A stretch of 49,380 nt of DNA, from positions 1-49,380 of the forward strand of contig DATCLN010000217.1 in the NCBI GenBank assembly GCA_036563895.1, in the 5' to 3' direction. The notes beneath the pieces were generated by a model. That model did not search any database and was not told the DNA's origin. It worked only from the letters and a program-made list of their open reading frames with translations. Of this stretch, positions 40,769 through 48,401 are shown piece after piece. The stretch's first letter is position 1. The number at the start of each line of letters is the position of its first letter. The stretch is from ZCTH02-B3 sp036563895. Lineage in GTDB: Bacteria > Bacillota > Bacilli > Paenibacillales > Paenibacillaceae. The translations under genes and the position numbers were made by a program.

Positions 40769-41911
40769 TCAGTCCGTCGTCGGCTTGACCGGACCGATGA
40801 CATAGACGGTGTATCCCTTTTTGGTGCCGAAACGTTCGGCCGTTTCCTCGCTGTCGAAATAGATGTCGATGACCTTGCCCTTGACGGCGCTGCCGGTGTC
40901 CTCGGCGCGCCGGAAGCCGAAGCCCTCGATGTACACCCACCAGCCGAGGGGAATGACATCCGGGTCGACGGCGATGGTGCGGCCTTCCTGCACCTTGACC
41001 CCCGTCGAGGTGATGCCGTAGTAAGGATGGTCGGGCGTCTTGCCGGTGGAAGCCGGCCCCGCCGAATAGGCGGTCAGCTTCACGTTCTTGAGCACCCGGC
41101 GCACCTGGACGGAAATGCCGTCCAGGGTCACCGTCTGCACCTCATCCTCGGATGCGTTGTAGGAGGCGGCCGCCACTTCCGGCTTCCGGGTGCCGACGGC
41201 GATGATCCGGTCCACCGACGGCTTGGCCACCTCGCTGGACAGCTCCCTTTCGGCCACCAGCACCCCGTCTTCGTACACCAGTTCCGTCCGCTTCACCAGC
41301 ACGCCTTCCCGGCCGGACTGCACCACCTTTTCCTTGCCCAGCGGCAGGGAGCCGTCCTTTTTCTTGATGATCTTGTAGGCGATCGGATGCTCCGTTTCCA
41401 CGATTTCCCGCGTGACGCGAACCACCCGCACCGTCATGCCGTCGGTCACGCCGGTGTCCTGCGACGGAGTCACGCGGTCGGACGGCGCCAGCGCGATGCC
41501 CGCTTCGGCCAGCGCTTCCCCGACGGTGTCGGCCAGGGTATACACCCGCCTTGTCAGACCGTCGGCCCTCACAGCGATCTCCCTGGCCCGGTCGATTTCG
41601 ATCCGGCCGCCGTCTTCCACATCCGCGTCAAGGGGCACGGAAAGCCGGTCGTAAGGGCCGATTTCGATTGCCTGTTCGGCCAGAAGCTCGCCCACCTCGT
41701 CGGCGTGGGTCAGCACCCTTGTCGCCTGGCCTTCGTCCACCAGCGTCACGCTTTTAATGGACTCGTGATGCAGGAGCCCGAAATACGTCATCGTCACCAC
41801 AAAGGAAAGAATCAGAAAGAGCCCGGCAAGCGCCCATTTCCCGCCCTCCGGCCGCGCGGCAAGCAGCCCGCCGGACGGAACGAGGAAATCCCCTTTTGAA
41901 GCGTTCCCCAT
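40769..41911 (-). CDS. yabE: Cell-wall protein YabE: DUF348, G5 and 3D domains
   Basis: Membrane-anchored cell-wall remodelling protein, related in architecture to resuscitation-promoting factors. 380 residues. Seen: transmembrane segment at about 26-46; two ubiquitin-like DUF348 repeats (VTLVDEGQATRVLTHADEV and a second beginning EIAVRADGLTRRVYTLADTV); a G5 domain; and a C-terminal 3D domain with the aspartates of AVDPDVIPLG, EDTGSAVKG and IDIYFD, likely a lytic transglycosylase fold. Start ATG at 41911; ribosome site modest; an ATG at 41950 is an alternative. Its long leader ends in a terminator. Confidence 0.94.
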   Translation of the reverse strand: MGNASKGDFLVPSGGLLAARPEGGKWALAGLFLILSFVVTMTYFGLLHHESIKSVTLVDEGQATRVLTHADEVGELLAEQAIEIGPYDRLSVPLDADVEDGGRIEIDRAREIAVRADGLTRRVYTLADTVGEALAEAGIALAPSDRVTPSQDTGVTDGMTVRVVRVTREIVETEHPIAYKIIKKKDGSLPLGKEKVVQSGREGVLVKRTELVYEDGVLVAERELSSEVAKPSVDRIIAVGTRKPEVAAASYNASEDEVQTVTLDGISVQVRRVLKNVKLTAYSAGPASTGKTPDHPYYGITSTGVKVQEGRTIAVDPDVIPLGWWVYIEGFGFRRAEDTGSAVKGKVIDIYFDSEETAERFGTKKGYTVYVIGPVKPTTD

Positions 41912-41978
41912 TTTCTCTCTCGTCCCCCTTTCGGGCGCCTTTTCCGGCATTTCCCCTTTCTTTCCCCGCAGAGACAAT

Positions 41979-42024
41979 AAAAAACCACCTGTCAGAGGGC
42001 CCTTTCGTGGCACCCGACGGTGGC
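41979..42024 (-). terminator. Leader terminator of yabE
   Basis: CCACCGTC pairs with GACAGGTGG (one bulged A), with further GC pairing inside, followed by six T on the minus strand. It lies about 67 bases before the yabE start and directly after the riboswitch candidate, so it is the likely on/off element. Confidence 0.7.
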
Positions 42025-42055
42025 GTCTGGATTGGGTATGGGCACACGAATCAGA

Positions 42056-42325
42056 CCGCTCTCTTTCCGCCTGCGAGGTTGGCGCATCCCGACGCCGCAT
42101 TCCGCCGCGTGGAACCGGCCGCCCGAAAGGGCCTGCCGCTTCCCCGGCCTGCGAAAGGGCGGGGCACCTGCCCCCGGCCGCGGACCGGCCGCGCCCGGGT
42201 CCCCCACTCTCCGGAACGGATGTTCCGGATATTCAGCGTACCGGAAAAAGCATCTGATGAAAACACTTCCGTTTCCGATGATACCCGTCGCTCCCCCGGG
42301 TGTAAAGATTGCCATCCCCCCGAAT
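42056..42325 (-). ncRNA. c-di-AMP (ydaO/yuaA-type) riboswitch candidate upstream of yabE
   Basis: The 3' part (CCAACCTCGCAGGCGG followed by AAAGAGAG, 42056-42080 region) matches the most conserved block of ydaO aptamers (CUAACYYCGNAGGC...AAAG). The 5' part has GGGGGAGC and GGGTATCATC, resembling the GGGGGAACC/GGGUUAAUC blocks. In between is a GC-rich helical extension longer than usual. ydaO riboswitches are known before cell-wall hydrolase genes, and c-di-AMP turns them off. The call is from memory of the consensus, without a covariance search. Confidence 0.65.
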
Positions 42326-42367
42326 GGGTCCCTGAGGGGGCAAAATGGGGGCATATCCGGGAAATCG

Positions 42368-42394
42368 GCGGGAAAACCGTCCCTTTTTTCCCGC
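42368..42394 (-). terminator. Hairpin after tatD
   Basis: GCGGGAAAA (42368-42376) pairs perfectly with TTTTCCCGC (42386-42394). It begins 22 bases past the tatD stop. No T-run follows on the minus strand beyond the stem, so it is terminator-like only. Confidence 0.45.
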
Positions 42395-42415
42395 TGAAAG
42401 CGATTTTCGGGCGGT

Positions 42416-43201
42416 TCAGGGACGCATCCGTTCGTTCAGCCCGAAACAGGCCAGTCCGTTCCGGGTGGTCAGCGCGGCAAACGCTGCCAGATCCATGCCC
42501 CGGATTTCGGCCGCCTTCTCCGCCACAAGGCGCACCATGGCGGGTTCGTTGCGCTTGCCCCGGTGGGGATGGGGAGCCAGATAGGGCGAATCCGTCTCGA
42601 CGAGCAGCCGGTCCTCCGGCGCCTTCGCCAGCACTTCTCTCAGCTCCCCGGCGTTGTGGAAGGTCACCGGGCCGCCGAATCCGAGGTAAAAATTCATGTC
42701 CAGGCACGCCTTGGCATAGTCCCAGCCGCCGGAGAAGCAGTGCATCACCCCGCCGACCTCGGACGCCCCTTCTTCCCGCAGGATGCGGACGATGTCCTCG
42801 TGGGCGTTGCGGTTGTGGATCACGAGGGGCTTGCGCGCCCTTTTGGCCAGCCGGATCATTTCCCGGAGCACGGCAAACTGCGTTTCCTTCGGAGACTTGT
42901 CCCAATGGTAATCCAGGCCGACTTCGCCGACGGCCACCACCCTGGGATGGCCGAGGAGCGACTCGATCCACGGCAAATCCTCGTCCGGTCGGAAATCGAC
43001 GGCGTCGACGGGATGCCAGCCGACGGCGGCCCAGATGAAGTCGTACCGTTCGGCCAGTTCCAGCGTCGTCGGAATCGTCTCCCGGTCAAAACCGACGTTG
43101 ACGATCCGGGTGACGCCCGCCTCGCGCGCCCGGGCGATGACGTCCTCCCGATCGTGGGCGAATTTGCGGGAATCCAGATGCGCGTGCGTGTCGAACAGCA
43201 T
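42416..43201 (-). CDS. tatD: TatD family metal-dependent DNase
   Basis: TIM-barrel hydrolase (YabD), 261 residues, thought to act as a 3'-5' exonuclease. Seen: metal motif DTHAHLD at 4-10, GEVGLDY with the bridging Glu, a KPLVIHNR histidine, GVMHCFSG, and LVETDSPYL with the metal-binding Asp. Start ATG with AAAGGAG 9 bases upstream. It lies before yabE as in B. subtilis, but metG, its usual upstream neighbour, is not here. Confidence 0.96.
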   Translation of the reverse strand: MLFDTHAHLDSRKFAHDREDVIARAREAGVTRIVNVGFDRETIPTTLELAERYDFIWAAVGWHPVDAVDFRPDEDLPWIESLLGHPRVVAVGEVGLDYHWDKSPKETQFAVLREMIRLAKRARKPLVIHNRNAHEDIVRILREEGASEVGGVMHCFSGGWDYAKACLDMNFYLGFGGPVTFHNAGELREVLAKAPEDRLLVETDSPYLAPHPHRGKRNEPAMVRLVAEKAAEIRGMDLAAFAALTTRNGLACFGLNERMRP

Positions 43202-43252
43202 GTCGAATGGCTCCTTTTGACGGAATGTGGCACGGATGCCGCCCGGGGGCTT

Positions 43253-44545
43253 TCACAAGCCGAGGCGCCGGCGGAATTCGGGAGGCAGCCGGTCCGCGTG
43301 CGGCCGCACCAGTTCTTCCGGGTAATACAGGTAAAAGTTCCCCCGCCGGATGCCGGCGATTGAGCGGATGATGTCCGATTTCGCGGAAATCTCCGTCAGC
43401 CGGCCGCGGCTGTCGAGGATGAGGATGGGCGGCTTGCCCCCGCCTTCCGGCGCTTCTTCCGGCCGGTAGACGTCATAGGGCGAATCGGCGGGCTCGTCCA
43501 TTTCCAGATGGTAGCGGGGGTCGAGGCCGATCCGCGCCCACTCGCGGCGCAGCTCTTCCACCCAGGCGTCGTCCCTTTCCTCGAGCATCGAATACTGGTA
43601 CAGACGGCGGTGCAGGAAGCGACTGCACAGATCCGACAGCAGCCTGTCCTTTTCCGACATCCACTGGGCGAAGGCGGTCTGCACCATCGCTTCGTCCAGG
43701 GCGAGATACCCCGCGACGTCCAGCGTGCCTTCAAACAGCTGCCTGAGCGGGGGAAGCAGGAATCCGAACCGGTACCCCTCCCGGTAAAGCTCATGGGCGC
43801 GGCGAAAAATGAGGCGAAGCAAAATTTCCGAGCTGCGGGTGACCGGATGGAAGTACACCTGCCAATACATCTGGTAGCGGGAAAGCAGGTAATCCTCGAC
43901 GGCGTGCATCCCGCTTTCCTTCACGACAATGCGCCCTTCGTAGGGCCTAAGGACGCGCAGAATCCGGTCGAGGTCGAAGGTGCCGTAGTGAACCCCCGCG
44001 AAATAGGCATCGCGCAGCAGATAGTCCATCCGGTCGGCGTCCAGCTGGCTGGAAACCAGGTTGACGATGATGGGATGGGCGCCGGACTTGCGGATGACCG
44101 ACACGATCCGTTCGGGAAAATCCGGCGACACCTCTTCCAGCACGCGGCGAATGGCCGTGTCGCCGGTGATGATGGCGCACGTCCAATGTTCGTGGCTGGT
44201 CCCGAACACCCGCTCGAGGGAATGGGAAAACGGACCGTGCCCGACGTCGTGGAGCAGGGCGGCGCACAGGCCGAGCAGCTTTTCTTCCTCCGTCCATCCG
44301 TCGTAGCCGCCCCGGTCGAACTGGGAAATGATGCGCCGGGCGATCTCGTACACGCCGAGCGAATGGGAGAACCGGCTGTGCTCCGCCCCGTGGAACGTCA
44401 GATAGGAAGTGCCCAGCTGCCGGATCCGGCGCAGCCGCTGGAACTCCGGCGTGTCGATGAGCCGCCAGATCGCGGCGTCCTGCACGTAGATCGAACGGTG
44501 CACCGGATCTTTGAACACTTTTTCCTCGCCCAGCCGAACCAACAA
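43253..44545 (-). CDS. HD-domain phosphohydrolase (YwfO/SAMHD1-like)
   Basis: 430-residue HD-superfamily hydrolase, likely a deoxynucleotide triphosphohydrolase; family evidence only. Seen: FKDPVHRSIYV near the start, RLRRIRQLGTSYLTF, the metal residues His61 and HD at 99-100 followed by HGPFSHSLE, and SSQLDADRMDYLLRDAYFAGVHYG, which carries the fourth metal-binding Asp. The C-terminal third is variable. Start is TTG (44545 or the next TTG), as no ATG is near; the ribosome site (GGCGGG) is modest. It occupies the place of metG between abrB and tatD. Confidence 0.87.
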   Translation of the reverse strand: MLVRLGEEKVFKDPVHRSIYVQDAAIWRLIDTPEFQRLRRIRQLGTSYLTFHGAEHSRFSHSLGVYEIARRIISQFDRGGYDGWTEEEKLLGLCAALLHDVGHGPFSHSLERVFGTSHEHWTCAIITGDTAIRRVLEEVSPDFPERIVSVIRKSGAHPIIVNLVSSQLDADRMDYLLRDAYFAGVHYGTFDLDRILRVLRPYEGRIVVKESGMHAVEDYLLSRYQMYWQVYFHPVTRSSEILLRLIFRRAHELYREGYRFGFLLPPLRQLFEGTLDVAGYLALDEAMVQTAFAQWMSEKDRLLSDLCSRFLHRRLYQYSMLEERDDAWVEELRREWARIGLDPRYHLEMDEPADSPYDVYRPEEAPEGGGKPPILILDSRGRLTEISAKSDIIRSIAGIRRGNFYLYYPEELVRPHADRLPPEFRRRLGL

Positions 44546-44728
44546 CCAGAATCCCGCCTTCCCCGCCTTGCGGCGCCGTCATTTTCGTCAGATTCCGAAA
44601 AGGTTGTCGAATCGTGGCTGATCTCTGCCGCTATTTTCCTGTCCGTAATATTCCTCATATTTCGAAAAAAATACGGAATTGTTCAGCAAAATTCCTTGTT
44701 GTAAAATAAAAATGTCAAAATAAATAGG
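44546..44728. other. Divergent spacer between HD gene and abrB
   Basis: AT-rich. It must contain the HD gene promoter, which I could not define. A perfect 0A box TGTCGAA stands at 44605-44611 and a TGACGAA-type box on the other strand at 44584-44590, close to the HD start. The remainder shows nothing clear. Confidence 0.35.
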
Positions 44729-44757
44729 TTGACTTTTTTTGGAACCGCTGGTACGAT
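44729..44757 (+). promoter_or_regulatory. Sigma-A promoter of abrB
   Basis: TTGACT (44729-44734), 17-base spacer, TACGAT (44752-44757). Predicted start near 44764, giving a leader of about 88 bases that carries two Spo0A boxes. Confidence 0.7.
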
Positions 44758-44780
44758 ATAAAACAGGCGAGAGAGAAAAA

Positions 44781-44797
44781 TGTCGATATATGTCGAA
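44781..44797 (+). promoter_or_regulatory. Tandem Spo0A boxes downstream of the abrB promoter
   Basis: TGTCGAT (44781-44787) and TGTCGAA (44791-44797) are direct repeats 10 bases apart, one helical turn. In B. subtilis Spo0A~P represses abrB from two such boxes just downstream of the start point. Here they lie at about +17 to +33. Confidence 0.7.
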
Positions 44798-44851
44798 GTC
44801 CATCGATCTCTCCTTACATGACAAATCATCACAAGAAAGGGGCAATCAGGC

Positions 44852-45106
44852 ATGCTCAAATCCACAGGCATTGTCCGCAGGGTCGACGAACTGGGGCGGG
44901 TGGTCATTCCCATCGAACTGCGCCGCACCCTGGGCATCGGCGAAAAGGACGCCCTGGAAATCTTCGTCGACGGCGAACGCATCATGCTGAAAAAATATGA
45001 ACCGGCGTGCATTTTCTGCGGAAACGCCGAAAACGTCACCTATTTCAAGGGCAAGATGGTCTGCCGCGACTGCATGGCCGAACTTCCGGTTCCCGTGACC
45101 ACCTGA
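44852..45106 (+). CDS. abrB: Transition-state regulator AbrB, with C-terminal zinc ribbon
   Basis: 84-residue DNA-binding repressor of stationary-phase genes. Seen: AbrB swapped-hairpin domain at 1-48 (KSTGIVRRVDELGRVVIPIE, RRTLGIGEKDALEIF), nearly identical to B. subtilis AbrB. The C-terminal multimerisation part is replaced by a short tail with Cys53/Cys56 and Cys71/Cys74 (CxxC-x14-CxxC), which should bind zinc. Start ATG with AAAGGGG 9 bases upstream. Opposite in direction to its neighbours, as in B. subtilis. Confidence 0.95.
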   Translation: MLKSTGIVRRVDELGRVVIPIELRRTLGIGEKDALEIFVDGERIMLKKYEPACIFCGNAENVTYFKGKMVCRDCMAELPVPVTT

Positions 45107-45120
45107 ACTTGTCCTGTCCT

Positions 45121-45147
45121 GCCGGCGCCGCCGGCTATTTTATTTTT
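45121..45147 (+). terminator. Terminator of abrB
   Basis: GCCGGC-gcc-GCCGGC (45121-45135) followed by TATTTTATTTTT. It overlaps the last codons of the convergent rsmI gene. Confidence 0.85.
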
Positions 45148-46114
45148 CCCGGCTGTCCAGAAGCGCCCGGTACACGTCCCGCCGCGCCATTCCCCGGTCC
45201 CTGGCCGCAAGGCGCATGGCTTCCTTGCGGTCGCCGGTCTCCCGCTCGTAACGGGCCACATGTTCGGCGATGGACAAGCCGGACCACCAGGGCGCTCCGG
45301 TGACGTCGCCGCCGGGAGCGGTCATGTCCCCGGATTTCTCCGCCGCCGCGCGGCCGCCCGTACGATTGCGGCCGGACCGGTCCGCGGCGTCCTTCGCTCC
45401 TTCCAGCACCAGGCAATATTCGCCCAGGACGGGCTCCCGCTCCGCATACGCCGCAACTTCGGCCACCGTGCCCCGCACGATTTCCTCGTGCAGCTTCGTC
45501 AGTTCCCGCGCCAGGGCCATCCGGCGCTCAGGCCAGCGCGCGGCCAGGGCCGCCAGCGTGCGCCGCAGGCGGTGCGGCGCTTCGTACAGCACGATGGTCC
45601 CCTTCTCCGCTTCAAGCCCGTCGAGGAATTCCTCCAGCTGCCGGCTTCCCCTGGGCGGAAATCCGGCGAACAGAAACCGGTCCGTCGGGAGTCCGGAGGC
45701 GACCAGCGCCGCCAGCGCCGCGCTAGGGCCGGGTACGGGAATGACGGGGATGTTTCGTCGCGCCGCCTCGGCGACCAGGTCCGCCCCCGGGTCGGCCACG
45801 CCCGGCGTGCCGGCGTCGGTGACCAGCGCGATCCGTTTGCCTTCCTCCAGCAGGCGGATGAGCTCCCTGCCGCTGGCCTCGCGGTTGTGTTCGTGATGGC
45901 TGACCAGCCGGTTGCGGATGCCGAAATGGGAAAGCAGTTTCCGCGTGCGCCGGGTGTCTTCGGCAGCGATCAGGTCGGCCTCCCGCAGGACGCGGACCGC
46001 CCGCGGCGTCATGTCCTCGAGGTTGCCGATGGGTGTCGACACCACGAACAACGCCCCCGCGTTCTCCCCTTCGGGGAGGCGTTGCACGCGCGCTCCGCCG
46101 TTTTCACCGTCCAC
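45140..46114 (-). CDS. rsmI: 16S rRNA 2'-O-ribose C1402 methyltransferase RsmI
   Basis: Tetrapyrrole-methylase-fold enzyme modifying C1402 of 16S rRNA. 324 residues. Seen: VVSTPIGNLEDMTPRAVRVL near the start, AEDTRRTRKLL, SHHEHN, VTDAGTPGVADPG and FAGFPPR. The C-terminal part has a charged linker of about 40 residues (RSGRNRTGGRAAAEKSG) before a closing helical stretch. Start: GTG 46114 with AAGGGGG 9 bases upstream; the longer frame runs into the yabA gap. yabB and yazA, usually between yabA and rsmI, are absent. Confidence 0.94.
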   Translation of the reverse strand: MDGENGGARVQRLPEGENAGALFVVSTPIGNLEDMTPRAVRVLREADLIAAEDTRRTRKLLSHFGIRNRLVSHHEHNREASGRELIRLLEEGKRIALVTDAGTPGVADPGADLVAEAARRNIPVIPVPGPSAALAALVASGLPTDRFLFAGFPPRGSRQLEEFLDGLEAEKGTIVLYEAPHRLRRTLAALAARWPERRMALARELTKLHEEIVRGTVAEVAAYAEREPVLGEYCLVLEGAKDAADRSGRNRTGGRAAAEKSGDMTAPGGDVTGAPWWSGLSIAEHVARYERETGDRKEAMRLAARDRGMARRDVYRALLDSREK

Positions 46115-46238
46115 CCCGCGCCACCCCCTTCGCCGTCCGTCCGCCCTCCGGACCGGAAATGGCCGGGCCGCCGGCGGACGAAAGCAGTCCAATGGCAAAA
46201 ACGCCGCAAGGCGTCGCCCCGCGGCCGCTTTCCAGGCG

Positions 46239-46577
46239 CTATTTGCTGAAGAACGACAGACAGAACAGGCAGTCGCCCTCCGTCCGCAGATGTCCGTAAT
46301 ACACGTTGCAAATGTGAAACCCTTCCTGATAAAGGCGCGCCAGATTTTCGTATCCTTCGGATCCGCTTTTCGGTTTCTCCCCGTTCCCCGCCGGCTCTTC
46401 CGCCGCGGCGGCCTCCTCCCTCAGCTTGAGCACCCGTCTGAGCTGCTGGTTCTCGATGCGCAGGCGCTGGTTCTCTTCCAGCAGCTCCTTGATTTGCCGC
46501 TTGAGCTGCGTCATGCCGGCGTGGAGATCTCCCGTCGTCAGTTCCAGCTGCTCCATCTGCGCAAAAAGTTCCTTCAT
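46239..46577 (-). CDS. yabA: Replication initiation control protein YabA
   Basis: Binds DnaA and DnaN to limit initiation. 112 residues. Seen: N-terminal coiled coil with leucine heptads at about 5-55, a Lys/Glu linker, and the C-terminal zinc module with His88, Cys90, Cys103 and Cys106 (HIC...CLFC). Start ATG at 46577 with GGAG 10 bases upstream; the GTG two codons earlier is too near the site. It follows ricT by 13 bases. Confidence 0.95.
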   Translation of the reverse strand: MKELFAQMEQLELTTGDLHAGMTQLKRQIKELLEENQRLRIENQQLRRVLKLREEAAAAEEPAGNGEKPKSGSEGYENLARLYQEGFHICNVYYGHLRTEGDCLFCLSFFSK

Positions 46578-46590
46578 CCCCACCGACTCC

Positions 46591-47391
46591 TCATTTGACC
46601 ACCACGTCTTCCAAAGGAAGCTCTTTCACCTCGCCCAGCTCAAACAGCTGAACATGGACGGTGCCGTTTGCCGCGTTGATGCCGACCACCTTGCCCTCGC
46701 CCAGCGAGGTGACCACCAGCTTGCCGACGGCAGGCATTTCCTCTTTCTTGCTTTCGTAGTTGTCATGCTCGAACTTCAGGCAGCACATCAGCCGTCCGCA
46801 CAGCCCGGAGATTTTGGCCGGATTGAGGGACAGGTTTTGGTCCTTGGCCATCTTGATCGACACCGGCTCGAAATCGCCGAGCCAGGAAGCGCAGCACAGG
46901 ATGCGGCCGCACGGGCCGATGCCGCCCAGCATTTTCGCCTCGTCCCGCACCCCGATCTGCCTGAGCTCGATGCGGGTGCGGAAGACGCTGGCCAGATCCT
47001 TGACCAGCTCGCGGAAATCGACGCGGCCTTCGGCGGTAAAATAAAAAATGATCTTGTTGCGGTCGAACGTGTATTCCACATCCACGAGCTTCATCTTGAG
47101 CCCGTGGTCCTTGATCTTCTGCAGGCCGATGGCAAAGGCTTCGCGCGCCGCTTTCCGGTTTTCCTCCACGATCCGGGCGTCTTCCTCTCCCGCCACCCGT
47201 ATGACTTTCTTCAGCGGCAGCACCACGTCCTTCTCGTCCACTTTCCTGGGGCCGATGACCACTTTGCCGTATTCGATGCCGCGCGCCGTTTCGACGATCA
47301 CGTGCTGGTCCTTGGCCACCCGGTGTTCGGCCGGGTCGAAATAATATATCTTACCTGCCCGTTTGAAACGGACGCCGACGACTTCATACAA
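46591..47391 (-). CDS. ricT: RicT (YaaT), Fe-S RNA-maturation regulator of RNase Y
   Basis: Member of the RicAFT complex that directs RNase Y and promotes Spo0A phosphorylation, biofilm and competence. 266 residues. Seen: VVGVRFKRAGKIYYFDP at the start, DRNKIIFYFTAEGRVDFREL, and the cysteine blocks GGIGPCGRILCC and GLCGRLMCCLKFE that bind Fe-S clusters. Start is TTG (47391) with GGAGGGG 6 bases upstream, two bases after the holB stop; an open frame continuing far upstream overlaps holB and is not real. Confidence 0.96.
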   Translation of the reverse strand: MYEVVGVRFKRAGKIYYFDPAEHRVAKDQHVIVETARGIEYGKVVIGPRKVDEKDVVLPLKKVIRVAGEEDARIVEENRKAAREAFAIGLQKIKDHGLKMKLVDVEYTFDRNKIIFYFTAEGRVDFRELVKDLASVFRTRIELRQIGVRDEAKMLGGIGPCGRILCCASWLGDFEPVSIKMAKDQNLSLNPAKISGLCGRLMCCLKFEHDNYESKKEEMPAVGKLVVTSLGEGKVVGINAANGTVHVQLFELGEVKELPLEDVVVK

Positions 47392-47393
47392 AC

Positions 47394-48368
47394 TTACCCC
47401 TCCCGGGTTCTGATCAGAAAATGTTCCAGCGCCAGCTGCGGCGACACGTTCGCCCGGATGCGCCGCACCGCGGCGAGGGCCTGTTCCGCCGCGCGAATCC
47501 ATTCGACGGCGCCGCGACGGCGGGCCAATTCGGCGATGCGTTGCGCACGGTCGGCAAATACCAGGCGGTCGCCGCGTCCCGCGCCGGCCAAAACAATATC
47601 CCGGTACCACAGGGCGAGCATGCCCAGCAGCAATTCCGCCCGTCCCGCAAGATCCGTGCGGAACGCCCGGTGCGCCGCAAGCAGCACATCCGGAAGGCGG
47701 GACACGCTCTCCTCGCCTAATTGTATCACTAGGTTCCGAAGTTCTGCAAACCCCTTGTCCGACAAGAGCTCCCGGCATCCGTCAAGGCCGGGGGCCAGGT
47801 GCGCCGCGAGGCGGGCAAGCATCCGGGGATGCCCTTCGGCCGCCAGGGCCTCCTCCAGTTCCGCGGGATCCGCCGGCGAGAACGGCACCACCTGCATGCG
47901 GGACACCACCGTCGGGGGCAGGGCCTTGGGTCCCGGCGCGATGAGAATCGCCACCAGGCCCGGCGGCGGCTCTTCCAGAAATTTGAGCAGGCTGTTGGCC
48001 GCCTCCGGCGTCATCGTCTCCGCCCGCTCCAGGATTGCCGCCTTGCGGGCGGATTCCATGCCCCGGTAGGACATGTCCCGCTGCAACTGGAGGATCTGCC
48101 CGAGCTTGAGGGAAGCGCCCTCCGGCGCGATCACCCGCAGATCCGGATGGTTGCCGCTTTGTACCTTCCGGCACGCCAGGCACTCGCCGCAGGCGTCGTC
48201 TCCGCCCTTCTCGCAAAAAAGCGCCTGGGCGAAAGCCAGGGCCATCGCCCGGCGGCCGGTGCCCGGCGGACCGGCGAACAGGTAGGCGTGCGCCACCTTG
48301 CCGGTGCGAAGGGCATGCGCCAGCAGCGCCTTGGCCGCCGGCTGCCCGGGCATGTCGCGAATCGCCAT
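47394..48368 (-). CDS. holB: DNA polymerase III delta' subunit
   Basis: Clamp-loader subunit. 324 residues. Seen: GPPGTGRR at 33-40, a P-loop-like motif with the catalytic Lys replaced by Arg, as in delta' proteins; zinc cysteines 52, 60, 63 and 66; the LLKFLEEPP segment; and SRMQ in place of an active SRC motif. Start: ATG 48368 with GGGGGAG 9 bases upstream; an ATG nine codons earlier is too close to its site. It sits between yaaR and ricT in the conserved tmk operon. Confidence 0.95.
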   Translation of the reverse strand: MAIRDMPGQPAAKALLAHALRTGKVAHAYLFAGPPGTGRRAMALAFAQALFCEKGGDDACGECLACRKVQSGNHPDLRVIAPEGASLKLGQILQLQRDMSYRGMESARKAAILERAETMTPEAANSLLKFLEEPPPGLVAILIAPGPKALPPTVVSRMQVVPFSPADPAELEEALAAEGHPRMLARLAAHLAPGLDGCRELLSDKGFAELRNLVIQLGEESVSRLPDVLLAAHRAFRTDLAGRAELLLGMLALWYRDIVLAGAGRGDRLVFADRAQRIAELARRRGAVEWIRAAEQALAAVRRIRANVSPQLALEHFLIRTREG

Positions 48369-48401
48369 GACCGCTTCTCCCCCAAAAAACGCCATTCTCC
48401 C

